DNA of 64,000 bases from Candidatus Dependentiae bacterium (GCA_018266175.1 JAFEAY010000021.1:1-64000), one strand, 5' to 3'; numbered from the stretch's first letter, positions 8,141-16,904 are shown. Numbers and translations are program-made. Notes: generated from the letters alone by a model not told the origin.

Positions 8141-8178
8141 GGTTTAGACACACATCACCAAGCTTATGTCTTTAAACC
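8141..8178. terminator. Possible hairpin between convergent genes
   Basis: GGTTTAGACA (8141-8150) pairs with TGTC-TT-TAAACC (8167-8178) with a 2-nt bulge, between the stops of the hydrolase (plus) and PPP phosphatase (minus) genes. No T-run on either side, so termination activity is uncertain. Confidence 0.3.
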
Positions 8179-8189
8179 CAGAGATTGTA

Positions 8190-10184
8190 TTACTCAACCT
8201 TCGTTACTATCGGTACAACTGACAATTCAGAGAGCCCCTGTACTACTCCAGCCTGCTCAGGATCGTCAACAAATTTAATAGTAACCTGGTCACTAGACTC
8301 TGGCTGAGCTACATCCAATGCAACATATTTCTCTTGGCGTTGAAGCTCCCTGCCAACAGGCTCAAGATTTATTTCATACGGCTTTAAAAGCCAGTCATCA
8401 TACGTTGGACCAGTCGTCAAAATGCCAAAGCAATCATAGGGAACAACTTGTCCTTCGGTTGCCGAAGTAAAAGTAAATACGGGAACATATTTTGCTATCT
8501 GAAACCCATTTGGATTTACTTGATCATCAGCTGAAGTAACTCGTCGCCAATTGTATGGGCCACAGGAGTAATTGCGTTCCCGCTGAAATGATAAATCAGT
8601 ATCCCAAGCTATTTGATAGACAAAATCATCCTTGAAAAACATTTTTAACCCAAAAAGCTGGTCTTGGTGTCCTCGAAAAAATGCTCGTAATTTATTTTTT
8701 TCTAGATAACGAAATGTAGAAACTATGTCAGCTATATAGCCACCACCACGCGAGACATTCCACACAATGTTGCCCTTAAGCATTTCAAAGCCCTTTTTCA
8801 TAAAACTATTAAAATCTATTTGCTGAATTGATAGACCTTTTCCTTGAAGATGATCGAGTACATCTTGGCGCACTCTATCTTCAATCTCTTTATTGTTCGA
8901 GTAACTCTGCGCAAAGTCACTCCAATTAAACCCTGCATAGTTATTGGGCTTTTCATCTTCGTAATAAGGAAGCTCTTCCGTTTCATTTTGAGAAATTGTT
9001 AATGATATTAAATCAAACGACTTATCTGATGCTATAAATGGCTTAGGGTCATAACCTGGCTCAACACCACCGTGACAACACTGTACAAATGCAAGACCTT
9101 CACCTTCTCCAGAACCTAAGAACAGTGCAAAAGGAAGCATTTCAAAAAAACGCCAAACAAAGTCATAAGGATTGTGCATCTTACGCATAAGCTGTGCATT
9201 AAATTCCTCTACAACTGAAGACTTTTCTTTTTCTTTCAAACTTTTTAATGCCTTTATTTTGTTTACACTGGCCTTTCTAAATAGTTCATTTATTCTTTTA
9301 CCCTGCTCACCAAGTACAGCGAAATGCTTTATCTCAGGTTTTAGGCGCTCAAACTCTTCAACCAAACGAGCATACTGCTGTTTCTCGACATCAAAAGAAA
9401 TAATCTTATCGTAAGTACTTACATCCACTTTTTTTGCATTCGCAAGCAACGATTCCTTGTACACTTTTTTAATATCACCGATCTCAAATTTTGCTTCAAG
9501 TTCAGACAAAAAACCATCACGCTCATTTAAATCTTTATCTTCATGATTTCCACGTAAAAGATGGATTTTATCCCAATTTGCAAGCTTTAATCGCATAAGT
9601 GTATACAAAACCTCAACCCCATAACGCCCTCGATCGACAAAATCGCCATTAAAAATCATATAGAATTCTGGTTTTTTAATCACAAAATTCTCATCCAAAT
9701 AGCCTAAAGTCACAAGCCTCCACAAATTGCGTAAAAGCGAATGAATACTTCCATGCAAGTCTCCTATAAAGCAAACCTTACTTCCTGATGGAACGATAAG
9801 TTTTTGTACGAATGGATGAATTGGTTCACTGTAGTCAAAGACTGCGTTCGCATTAAAAAGTTCTTTTTTCAGAGTGCTCTCAGACAGCCACTGAGAATCA
9901 TCTGCAAAAGAGCTCTTGCTCATACGCCGAATGAATGCTCGCGTAATGCGTTTAAACTCTCTAAACTTTAAAAAAGTTCGCGGAATATCCGCTCCTCGCT
10001 GCTCAGGATTTATTCTTGTTTGATACTCTTTTAATTGTTTAAAACAGCTATTAGTCCATTCACTAAGTTTTGTAATACTTTTTTGCCTTGGTTGATAACC
10101 ATAAGCATCAAGCCATAAACTACTGATCAATACAAACAATAATCCACTACTCAAAAACATTTTTTTTGTGAGAAGTTTAATCAT
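8190..10184 (-). CDS. Exported PPP-family serine/threonine phosphatase-like protein
   Basis: 664 residues with an N-terminal signal (about 10-29). The metallophosphatase motifs are complete: GDLHG (141-145), GDFVDRG (180-186) and RGNHE (211-215). A later CCHGG (about 371) and FRGHQDQ (about 527) supply the distal His ligands. This is the PPP signature of eukaryotic PP1/PP2A-type enzymes. A long insertion, rich in Lys and Glu and probably coiled, separates the RGNHE motif from the distal half (about 230-340). The C-terminus (about 600-664) is acidic and unassigned. It would act in the periplasm or outside the cell, possibly on host proteins. It is the second exported phosphatase in the window, after the tyrosine phosphatase at 619. 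No catalytic residue appears missing. Confidence 0.8.
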   Translation of the reverse strand: MIKLLTKKMFLSSGLLFVLISSLWLDAYGYQPRQKSITKLSEWTNSCFKQLKEYQTRINPEQRGADIPRTFLKFREFKRITRAFIRRMSKSSFADDSQWLSESTLKKELFNANAVFDYSEPIHPFVQKLIVPSGSKVCFIGDLHGSIHSLLRNLWRLVTLGYLDENFVIKKPEFYMIFNGDFVDRGRYGVEVLYTLMRLKLANWDKIHLLRGNHEDKDLNERDGFLSELEAKFEIGDIKKVYKESLLANAKKVDVSTYDKIISFDVEKQQYARLVEEFERLKPEIKHFAVLGEQGKRINELFRKASVNKIKALKSLKEKEKSSVVEEFNAQLMRKMHNPYDFVWRFFEMLPFALFLGSGEGEGLAFVQCCHGGVEPGYDPKPFIASDKSFDLISLTISQNETEELPYYEDEKPNNYAGFNWSDFAQSYSNNKEIEDRVRQDVLDHLQGKGLSIQQIDFNSFMKKGFEMLKGNIVWNVSRGGGYIADIVSTFRYLEKNKLRAFFRGHQDQLFGLKMFFKDDFVYQIAWDTDLSFQRERNYSCGPYNWRRVTSADDQVNPNGFQIAKYVPVFTFTSATEGQVVPYDCFGILTTGPTYDDWLLKPYEINLEPVGRELQRQEKYVALDVAQPESSDQVTIKFVDDPEQAGVVQGLSELSVVPIVTKVE

Positions 10185-10269
10185 TGCTTGTACCTTTTTT
10201 TAAAATTTCAGAGAGCTAAGAAACTGTATAGTCCCTTAGCCCTCTGTAGTTTATTACATCTAATAACGA

Positions 10270-11778
10270 CTATTTACCTTGTTTTTGAAGGTCAGCTTTT
10301 CCAAGATCAATACCCTTTAATTCATCTAATTTTTTGAGCTTATCCTTACCTGCTGTTTCATGAATTTTTGCATTTGTCCGCGCTATGATATCAAGCTCTT
10401 CAGGGGTTAAATCTTCAAACTCAGCTGCTTCTGGAGCATCCGCAGGCTTTACACCCTTTGGATCATTCAAAGCGATATATTTCAATCCAGCTGCATCTTC
10501 AGGTTCTTCTGGAAGCTCTCCAACAAGAGCATCGCTGCTTCTTGAAATAACAACAATACGCTCATACCCATCTGCACGAACTGGAACATTTATTTTCACT
10601 TTCTCTGACGCAATAACACTCGGTCTAATGTAACGAATAAGCATTCCCGTTTCAGGATCGCGATAATAAACACCACACCACGTACTTGAAACATATTCTG
10701 GCTCTACACTCAGGATACATCCTGGATAACTAGCTGCCGCATAAATCGTATATCCAAATCCTGGGAATACCCATGCTGGCCATAAGCCTGTTGCTATTAA
10801 CGCTGCGCTCCAAGGAAATAAAGCAGCACTCAAGAATGGATTATAATAACAACCCCAACTTGATAAGCCAAAAAACCCAATACCTGGGAACCAGCTACAA
10901 CCTAAGCCACCCCAATATCCACCTCTAAACGCCCAACCTGTTCCACAGCCTCGGCCAAAATAGCCTCCGCCTGAAAAATAGCCTGTACCTATACCGAGTG
11001 AAACACCAATAGGAGTTCCAAGCGCAGTAGTGGCAAGACCAACCCGAGCATCACCCGCAAGAGCAACGCCTGCTGCAACTGAACTTGCTGTTCCTACGCC
11101 TGGCGATACGCTCGATGATGCTAAAGAATTTTGAACACTTGTTGCGCGAGCAGCACTCGATTGATTTGTACGCGATACTGGACGGCGACCACCAGCTCTT
11201 CTACCAGCTCTTCTGCCAGCAGATTTACCTCTCGAGCGACCCTTGCCCTTTGAACGACCCTTGCCCTTTGAGCGACTTTTGCTTCTTGAGCGACTTTTGC
11301 TTCTTGAGCGACTCTTACTTCTTGAGCGAGCTTTGCTTCTTGAGCGAGCTTTGCCTTTTGAGCGAGCTTTGCCTTTTGAGCGATTTTTATTTTTTGAACC
11401 AGAGCGAGCTCGTGCACGTGAAGCAGAACGCGATCCACTTTTAGACGACGAACGTGAACGAGATGAAGAACGACTTCTATTTTTTGCTCCTGAACCTGAT
11501 GATGAACGAGCCCTTGTTACAGATCTGCTACGCGCTGCTCTGCTGGCAGATCTAGGCTTTGATGATCTACTCGATAGTCTACTCGATGATCGATTTGAAG
11601 ATCTATTCGATGATCGGCTTACTCTATTTGATGCACGTGATCGACCTGAAGAACCGGCTGACGTACGACTTCCTTTATTTGTATTTCTAGCTGCGGCATA
11701 AACCGACATATCACCAAGCATCATGAGAACTGCTGCAAGCAGCATAAAGACCTTTGACAATCTATTCATTATTTTCAT
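10270..11778 (-). CDS. Exported SR-rich protein with aromatic/Gly C-terminal domain
   Basis: 502 residues. A signal peptide (about 1-29) is followed by about 170 residues (31-203) made almost entirely of Arg, Ser, Lys and Gly, with long RS/KS dipeptide runs like the RS domains of eukaryotic splicing factors. Then comes an Ala/Val/Gly linker, and a Gly/Trp/Tyr/Phe-rich region (about 270-350) with Cys residues. A conserved alpha/beta-looking tail (about 350-460) contains GVYYRDPETGMLIRYI and VPVRADGYERIVVISR. The last two regions are shared with the next gene (11817-12779), so the pair arose by tandem duplication with different N-terminal basic repeats. AAGGAG 7 nt upstream supports the ATG. 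An RNA/DNA-binding or host-directed role is speculation; no function is assigned. Confidence 0.8.
   Translation of the reverse strand: MKIMNRLSKVFMLLAAVLMMLGDMSVYAAARNTNKGSRTSAGSSGRSRASNRVSRSSNRSSNRSSSRLSSRSSKPRSASRAARSRSVTRARSSSGSGAKNRSRSSSRSRSSSKSGSRSASRARARSGSKNKNRSKGKARSKGKARSRSKARSRSKSRSRSKSRSRSKSRSKGKGRSKGKGRSRGKSAGRRAGRRAGGRRPVSRTNQSSAARATSVQNSLASSSVSPGVGTASSVAAGVALAGDARVGLATTALGTPIGVSLGIGTGYFSGGGYFGRGCGTGWAFRGGYWGGLGCSWFPGIGFFGLSSWGCYYNPFLSAALFPWSAALIATGLWPAWVFPGFGYTIYAAASYPGCILSVEPEYVSSTWCGVYYRDPETGMLIRYIRPSVIASEKVKINVPVRADGYERIVVISRSSDALVGELPEEPEDAAGLKYIALNDPKGVKPADAPEAAEFEDLTPEELDIIARTNAKIHETAGKDKLKKLDELKGIDLGKADLQKQGK
11234..11395 (-). repeat. 18-bp tandem repeat (nine units) coding for SR hexapeptides
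   Basis: GAGCGA (one variant GAACGA) recurs every 18 bp at 11234, 11252, 11270, 11288, 11306, 11324, 11342, 11360 and 11378. Each unit encodes six residues on the minus strand of the type SRSKSR or KGKARS. The exact period suggests growth by slippage or unequal recombination, always in frame. Confidence 0.85.
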
Positions 11779-11816
11779 TACACGTCTCCTTTCTTACAGT
11801 AAGTTATTTCCAATTT

Positions 11817-12779
11817 TTACTCATCATCCTGACTTTGATTAGGATCAACTTTATTCATATCTAAACTGACCTCTCGCAATGTATCTTTATAATTCTTAGA
11901 ACCTTTGGAAGAACCTTTTTTCTTGGCCTTTTTCTGAATGGCTGCATCCGTTTTTTTAACGTACCCTTGATCTTCATCACTTAAACTTTCAAAGCGCATG
12001 ACAGCATCATTTTCTTCATCACTATCACCGGAATCTTTTAAAATTATGTAGCGAAGGTCTTCGCGATTGCCCGGGTCAGTAGGGAGCTGATTGATAAGCT
12101 CATTCTCTTTTTTTGAAATAACTAAAACACGCTTGCGCTTATCTGCGCGAACAGGGACGTGCACTTTAACTTGATCATCAGCAATAATACGTGGGTCAAT
12201 ATAACGAATCAACCTGCCAGCATCTTCATCTTGATAATAAACAGCGCAATAGAAATCAGACGCTTGAGCATCTCGAACGACAACACATCCTGGATAGTCA
12301 TTTGCCAGATAAAGCGAAAATCCAAAACCTGGGAACCACCATGATGGCCATAAGCCTAGTCCAACCGTCCAAGGGAAAAACCAGCAACCTAATCCTGGAT
12401 ACCAATGGCAACCCCATGCTGGCCATAACCAGTAGCCAAGTCCTGCATACCAAAAGCATCCACCCCATCTACGAAAATGGTGTGATCTACGATATCCACG
12501 ACCGTGTCTACCATGTCTACCATGCCTGCCATGCCTACCATGCCTACGATGCCTGCCGCTTCGTCTGCCACCACTTCGACGCCCGCCAGACCGTGAACGA
12601 GATCCTCCTGACCTTCGAACACCAGAAGACCGCCGGCCTCCCCCGCCGCCACTTCTTCTACCTCCACCACCTCGACCACCGCCACCACCTCGACCTCGAG
12701 CATTGAGTGGAGCTTCAAATATCACAAACAACGCAGCCAAAAGCATAAGCATCTTTGATAATTGACTAAAAAATTTCAT
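11817..12779 (-). CDS. Exported RGG/HGR-repeat protein, paralogue of the SR-rich protein
   Basis: 320 residues. Signal peptide (about 1-27), then a Gly/Arg-rich stretch (28-78) with RGGGG and RRSGG motifs like eukaryotic RGG boxes. A run of HGR tripeptides follows (about 79-93). A Trp/Cys/Gly-rich segment (105-158) and a C-terminal region (about 160-255) share the YPGC, CxVYYxD, RLIRYIxPxxIAxxxVKVHVPVRAD and VLVISxxxxxL pattern with the gene downstream. The tail is acidic then basic. It lies 38 nt upstream of its paralogue on the same strand, probably in one operon. The conserved C-terminal domain is not a family I recognise. Confidence 0.8.
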   Translation of the reverse strand: MKFFSQLSKMLMLLAALFVIFEAPLNARGRGGGGGRGGGGRRSGGGGGRRSSGVRRSGGSRSRSGGRRSGGRRSGRHRRHGRHGRHGRHGRHGRGYRRSHHFRRWGGCFWYAGLGYWLWPAWGCHWYPGLGCWFFPWTVGLGLWPSWWFPGFGFSLYLANDYPGCVVVRDAQASDFYCAVYYQDEDAGRLIRYIDPRIIADDQVKVHVPVRADKRKRVLVISKKENELINQLPTDPGNREDLRYIILKDSGDSDEENDAVMRFESLSDEDQGYVKKTDAAIQKKAKKKGSSKGSKNYKDTLREVSLDMNKVDPNQSQDDE

Positions 12780-12892
12780 ATCCTACCTCTTTTCCCATGG
12801 ATCACTTATTTGAAAATATAAAATCTCAATAAAATATAATTCTTATAATGATTCTAACAGTTATATTTCCAAATAAGCAATTGTTTTAAAAC

Positions 12893-12918
12893 AAAAAAAA
12901 GAGGCTCAAAAGAGCCTC
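12893..12918 (-). terminator. Intrinsic terminator after superoxide dismutase
   Basis: On the minus strand GAGGCTC (12918-12912), loop TTTT, GAGCCTC (12907-12901), then eight T residues (12900-12893). Confidence 0.9.
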
Positions 12919-12981
12919 AATAGAAGTTTTTCAACATGAATAAGAGCGCGATCCTAAGAAGTCCCCCCAAAAATCAATGGC

Positions 12982-13749
12982 TTACGCTTCAAGCGCTTTC
13001 AAGTAATAGTCTAGTGCAACATCCCAATTAATAATATTCCACCATGCTGAAATATAGTCAGGGCGACGATTTTGATAAAGCAAATAATAAGCATGCTCCC
13101 ACACATCAAGCCCAAGAACCGGGATCAACCCTTCAGATAAAGGACTATCTTGATTTAACGAAGAGGTAACTACCAACTTTTTATCTTTATTCATGCACAG
13201 CCATGCCCAGCCACTACCAAAACGACTCAACGCAGCTTTATTAAAAAGCTCCTTAAAACTTTCAAATGAACCGAAGTTGAGCTCAATCGCTTCAAGTAAT
13301 GTTGCTTGTGGCAAACCACCACCTTGAGGTGAAAGCCATTCCCAAAAGCGAGTATGGTTAAAATGGCCACCACCATGGTTACGCACCGCATCACGAATAT
13401 CAGCTGGAATAGCATTTAGGTCTGCAAGGAGCTCTACGAGAGTTTTCTTCTGCAAATGTGGATGTTTTTCCAGAGCAGCATTGAGATTATTCACGTAAGC
13501 CTGATGATGCTTGGTGTGATGAATATTCATAGTTTTTTCATCAAAATGCGGCTCAAGTGCATCATATTCATAGGGCAAATCTGGTAAAGAATACGGATAG
13601 GTCAACGCTTCAAATACTTGTTTTTTCATAAATATTCCTTGATTTTTTTGACCCGATGGGTTTTTTTGTTCAGATGCAACTTTTGTTGAATTGCACCCAC
13701 TCATTAACGTTCCTGCGCCAACAATCATGGCGATTAATAATTGCTTCAT
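12982..13749 (-). CDS. sodA: Mn-type superoxide dismutase with lipoprotein signal
   Basis: 255 residues. The first 19 form a lipoprotein signal with lipobox LMSGC (Cys19), so the long form should be membrane-anchored outside the cytoplasm. The SOD domain starts near residue 45 ([18 protein letters not shown]). Metal ligands are visible: His in IHHTKHH, His in [11 protein letters not shown], Asp and His in [10 protein letters not shown]. GGHxNH and QDSPL favour the manganese type. An internal ATG at residue 41 (13629) is preceded by AAGGA at good spacing and would give a 215-residue cytoplasmic enzyme of standard size. The upstream ATG also has AAGGAG. Two products from one gene are therefore possible. 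Confidence 0.93.
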   Translation of the reverse strand: MKQLLIAMIVGAGTLMSGCNSTKVASEQKNPSGQKNQGIFMKKQVFEALTYPYSLPDLPYEYDALEPHFDEKTMNIHHTKHHQAYVNNLNAALEKHPHLQKKTLVELLADLNAIPADIRDAVRNHGGGHFNHTRFWEWLSPQGGGLPQATLLEAIELNFGSFESFKELFNKAALSRFGSGWAWLCMNKDKKLVVTSSLNQDSPLSEGLIPVLGLDVWEHAYYLLYQNRRPDYISAWWNIINWDVALDYYLKALEA

Positions 13750-13897
13750 CTTTCTTTCTCCTTTTTTCTATCAAACAGCAAACAAAGCCTATCATGTTCA
13801 TTCTTTTTTTCAAAAATTGTATGATTTGATTGAAACTATTTTTTACAATCGTAGCGCACCGAAATAACAAAGCCATTAAAAAAAGAAAAGGTTTTTC

Positions 13898-14404
13898 ATG
13901 AAGACACTTCTAACGATCCTATTCATCATCTTTTTGAGTTCACCAACATCACCACTCACGGCTGTTTATGATGAAGAAAAAGAAGAAGAAATTCCAACAC
14001 TTAGTTATGGAAAAAAATTTAGACGCCTGTTGGGTAATTTGGGTAAGGAAACTGCACACTGGGCTGGTAATCATAAAAAGACTGTTGCATTTTCAACGCT
14101 CACTCTTTTTGCCTTAGCAACAATGTATCATACGCTCATTATGAGTGATGAAAGCCTTTTTAATTACTCACCTATTGACCCTTGTACTTTTAATAATGAT
14201 GGCATTTTTGATATACATGCTTGTGCTCATTATCTTGAATCATCTGTTAACACCTCAACACTTAACCTATTTCTTGCTAGTGCACAGGAAAAGTTCGCTG
14301 ATGCATGGGAAAACGTGCCAGACAGTGAAACACTCAAAAATTCGCTTCTTCAGGTATGGGAAGCCTTACAAAGTCATCACTGCCATATTCACGATGAGCT
14401 GTAA
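13898..14404 (+). CDS. Exported or membrane protein of unknown function
   Basis: 168 residues. N-terminal signal (about 1-22), an acidic segment (DEEKEEE), and a basic stretch ending in a second hydrophobic helix (about 65-85, TVAFSTLTLFALATMYHTLIM). A C-terminal domain of about 80 residues holds three Cys (CTF, HACAHY, HHCHIH). Not recognised. AAAGG 8-13 nt upstream supports the ATG. It is transcribed divergently from the superoxide dismutase. No terminator is evident downstream. Confidence 0.6.
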   Translation: MKTLLTILFIIFLSSPTSPLTAVYDEEKEEEIPTLSYGKKFRRLLGNLGKETAHWAGNHKKTVAFSTLTLFALATMYHTLIMSDESLFNYSPIDPCTFNNDGIFDIHACAHYLESSVNTSTLNLFLASAQEKFADAWENVPDSETLKNSLLQVWEALQSHHCHIHDEL

Positions 14405-14437
14405 ATAAATCTCTTCGACAGAGCTTAAGTAGCAATA

Positions 14438-14665
14438 TTAAGTCATTGCTTGAGTGATATATTTGACAGAAAGCTTCTTGTTTTTGTAGTTAAAAGAAAG
14501 GCCAATAAGAAGAATAGATTTACCCTCATGTTGATACTTTTCGTAATACCGTATCTTGAGAATCTGCCTCATTGCTTCTTCCGGGGTCCTATTAAATTTG
14601 AATTCAAACACATAGATTCGATCTTTGGTTCGAACTACAATGCTTGAATATTTAACGATAGCTTT
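14438..14665 (-). pseudogene. Remnant of a PD-(D/E)XK nuclease-like gene (DUF1703 type)
   Basis: The minus strand from 14665 down to a TAA at 14438 translates to about 75 residues matching the C-terminal nuclease-like domain of the AAA/PD-(D/E)XK proteins at 20503 and 22669. It has SIVVRTKDRIYVFEFKFN, then a helix with EEAMRQILKIRYYEKY, then KSILLIGLSFNYKNK. It carries the E-F-K catalytic pair, but an in-frame TGA at 14666-14668 and loss of everything upstream show it is a decayed fragment. The remaining sequence to 14790 has no recognisable reading frame. Confidence 0.7.
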
Positions 14666-14789
14666 TTCACCGCTTTAATCCTTGGAATTACAGGCCTTTC
14701 AACGCACACTCTACCAGTCTAGCATAACCTACTTCCCAAGACACGCCTCAAAGCAGCTCACATAAAAGTAATTGTCCCCATGTACACAA

Positions 14790-14817
14790 GAAAAGGGCCC
14801 ACATTCCTGCAGGCCCC
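14790..14817 (-). terminator. Probable terminator of the ankyrin gene
   Basis: On the minus strand GGGCC (14816-14812) pairs with GGCCC (14799-14795) around a 12-nt loop, followed by TTTTCTT. It lies about 30 nt past the ankyrin-gene stop. Confidence 0.55.
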
Positions 14818-14848
14818 ACTCATTCATAGATAATAGTTACTTATTTTT

Positions 14849-16651
14849 TCATCTGCTTCTTCGTGCTCTTCGAGCTTTCATGAAGATAAAGCTATAGCCA
14901 CCAACCCAGCGAGCCAGCAAATAGTCATTTGCCGTTTTATTTTCTAGATCGAGCAAAGAATCATTCGCGCCACGTTCAATGAGAAAATGATACAGCTCAA
15001 AAAAACCAGATTGTGCGGCAATATGAAGAGCTGTAGAATCGCTTCGATTTACCTTGTTAGGCTTAGCACCGTTTTTAAGCAAAAGCTCGACCATACGTAC
15101 GTCATTATTCTTCGCGGCAATATGAAGAGCTGTTTCCCCATACACATCTCGTTTGTTTACACGAGCTCCTTTTTCGAGCAGGATCTTAGCAACTTCTCTG
15201 TTTTCTGATTTTACAGCAATATGAAGCGGTATAAGTTCAGGGTCAACGCCTAAAGAGTCACTGGCAACTTCTAAATTAATAATTGCACCTGAATCAATCA
15301 ATAGGTTAATTATTTCGATATCCTCATTCTTTACAGCCTCTCTCAGAGGTGAACAGAGTTCGTAGTTACCATTCTGACGTTTTGGATTGATACTTGCTCC
15401 TGTATTTATTAATGTTTTGACTAGCTCAATTGAAAAGCGCCTATTCTTTTTATTTAAACAAGATCTTATAGCAATATTAAGTGGTAATTCAAAATCTTGA
15501 TCAACCAAATTTGGATCTACTCCAGCATGAATCAATAGGTTTGCTATTTCAAAAAAACCATATCTTATAGCATCATGAAGAGGCTTTCTGGCAAATTTTC
15601 CATATCTCCTTCGACATCGTCCTTTGGCATATCGCAACTTGTTTTCTTTATATAAAGTTTCTCCTATAGCTTGAGCAATGTCACTCGATATATTGCCCCA
15701 CATGCCCAAGTATTGATCGTATATCTTTGATAAATGATTAATCCCAGAAATATGAGTGGCGCCTTTCATCCACTCTTCTGCAAAGGTTAAATCTGGATTT
15801 TCTCTATAATTAATGACTATTGGTTCTGGTTGTGGCTCATTGAGGCCAATAATATTGTTATTGTCATTTTGAATAGCTTCTTCGCTATCATTTTTTTGTT
15901 TTTTCGTAATATTATAACCTGAATGCGCACCAACAACTTCCAGCTTACGCTTTTTATCGTTTTGCACTTGCATCGCAAAATCATCATCGCTAATAACATC
16001 ATTATTATTGTTATTAATAGCAAAATTATTATTGTGGAATTCGTTTATCTGTAAATTTTGAGCAAATTCTTCGTCAAGTTCTGTGACCATATCAATGGCA
16101 AGAAATGAGCCTTCATGCTGGTAATTAAGCAATGCGGCAATTCGCTGCAATTGCATTTCAAATTGTTGCAAGTACGATGCATTTTCAAGAACAAGAATTT
16201 CACTCGAAAGAGGGTCACTGTTTTGAACAGCCTGCACAATGGTAAGCATGTGAGCACGAAGTGCTTCTACTGCTTGCACAACTGCAGCATGAATTGATGC
16301 ACGCAAACCAATGATTGAATGACCATTAATTTTCTTTTCAAGCTCGGTAATGATATTGCCCAGAAGCGTAAAAATTGCTTCATAACTTTGCACATCGCCA
16401 AGACCACGCGTGAATGCTTTGATTTCGTTTTCAATTGCAGCAATAAACTCGAGTTGATTTTGAATTTCTCGTTCTTGCTCATCTGCAGCTTGTTGTTGCA
16501 CAACTTGTCGCTGCGCATCACCCTGCATCAATCTTTTTCTACGCTCGGCAAGCTGCTTTGCATACTCAGGGTTCATTGCATACATTATTGAACCGGGCAA
16601 AACTGCCAACGTTCCAAAAACCAGTCCTAATAATTTGATACTTTTATTCAC
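14849..16651 (-). CDS. Exported ankyrin-repeat protein
   Basis: About 600 residues. The start is taken as GTG at 16651, because GGAGG (16662-16658) sits 6 nt upstream; an ATG at 16684 in the same frame lacks such a site. A signal peptide (about 1-24) precedes a Gln/Glu-rich, coiled-coil-like region (about 30-190), an Asn-rich linker, then five to six ankyrin repeats over the last 250 residues. Typical repeat cores are PLHDAIRYGFFEIANLLIHAG, TALHIAAKNNDVRMVELLLKNG and TALHIAAQSGFFELYHFLIERG. Ankyrin repeats mediate protein-protein binding and are common in effectors of intracellular bacteria; a host target is inferred. A G15 homopolymer abuts the putative promoter upstream. Confidence 0.88.
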   Translation of the reverse strand: MNKSIKLLGLVFGTLAVLPGSIMYAMNPEYAKQLAERRKRLMQGDAQRQVVQQQAADEQEREIQNQLEFIAAIENEIKAFTRGLGDVQSYEAIFTLLGNIITELEKKINGHSIIGLRASIHAAVVQAVEALRAHMLTIVQAVQNSDPLSSEILVLENASYLQQFEMQLQRIAALLNYQHEGSFLAIDMVTELDEEFAQNLQINEFHNNNFAINNNNNDVISDDDFAMQVQNDKKRKLEVVGAHSGYNITKKQKNDSEEAIQNDNNNIIGLNEPQPEPIVINYRENPDLTFAEEWMKGATHISGINHLSKIYDQYLGMWGNISSDIAQAIGETLYKENKLRYAKGRCRRRYGKFARKPLHDAIRYGFFEIANLLIHAGVDPNLVDQDFELPLNIAIRSCLNKKNRRFSIELVKTLINTGASINPKRQNGNYELCSPLREAVKNEDIEIINLLIDSGAIINLEVASDSLGVDPELIPLHIAVKSENREVAKILLEKGARVNKRDVYGETALHIAAKNNDVRMVELLLKNGAKPNKVNRSDSTALHIAAQSGFFELYHFLIERGANDSLLDLENKTANDYLLARWVGGYSFIFMKARRARRSR

Positions 16652-16769
16652 GAGAAACCTCCATATTCCACATCGTACACTCAATTGAGGAGACCCCTAA
16701 TTGGCGGTAGGCAACAATAATTAATTATCTATCTGTTAATTTTAATAATTTTTTAGGAAAAACACAAAT

Positions 16770-16784
16770 GGGGGGGGGGGGGGG
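16770..16784. repeat. Poly-G tract of 15 next to the ankyrin-gene promoter
   Basis: Fifteen consecutive G on the plus strand in otherwise AT-rich DNA. On the minus strand (C15) it is followed one base later by a candidate -35 (TTGTGT), a 17-nt spacer and -10 (TAAAAT) directed to the ankyrin gene. Length change here could alter promoter strength. Confidence 0.85.
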
Positions 16785-16904
16785 AATTACACACGCAATT
16801 TATCTTTGGTAGAAAATAGAGTATGTTAAATTTGTATTTTAATTTAATAAGTCGAATTAATAATCAGCACTCAAGAAAACAGAGCTGATAAGAAAGGAAA
16901 AACC

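Noticed and set aside
11234-11395. Regular repeats that could be read as a CRISPR array
   Set aside because: The 18-bp units are contiguous with no spacers and encode SR hexapeptides.
11085-11701. Long plus-strand open frames rich in Leu, Glu and Arg opposite the SR-rich gene
   Set aside because: They are complements of the 18-bp SR-coding repeats. They lack ribosome binding sites and signal peptides, whereas the minus frame has both.
12191-12706. Plus-strand frame of 171 codons opposite the RGG/HGR gene
   Set aside because: It arises from the HGR and RGG coding repeats read in reverse. No start signal, and composition is unlike the other proteins.
14615-14640. GGTTCGAAC resembling a tRNA T-loop
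   Set aside because: It is part of the nuclease-like remnant, and no acceptor stem, anticodon arm or D-arm can be built around it.
14450-14647. Plus-strand frame of 65 codons
   Set aside because: It is the antisense of the PD-(D/E)XK remnant, whose minus-strand translation matches known family motifs.
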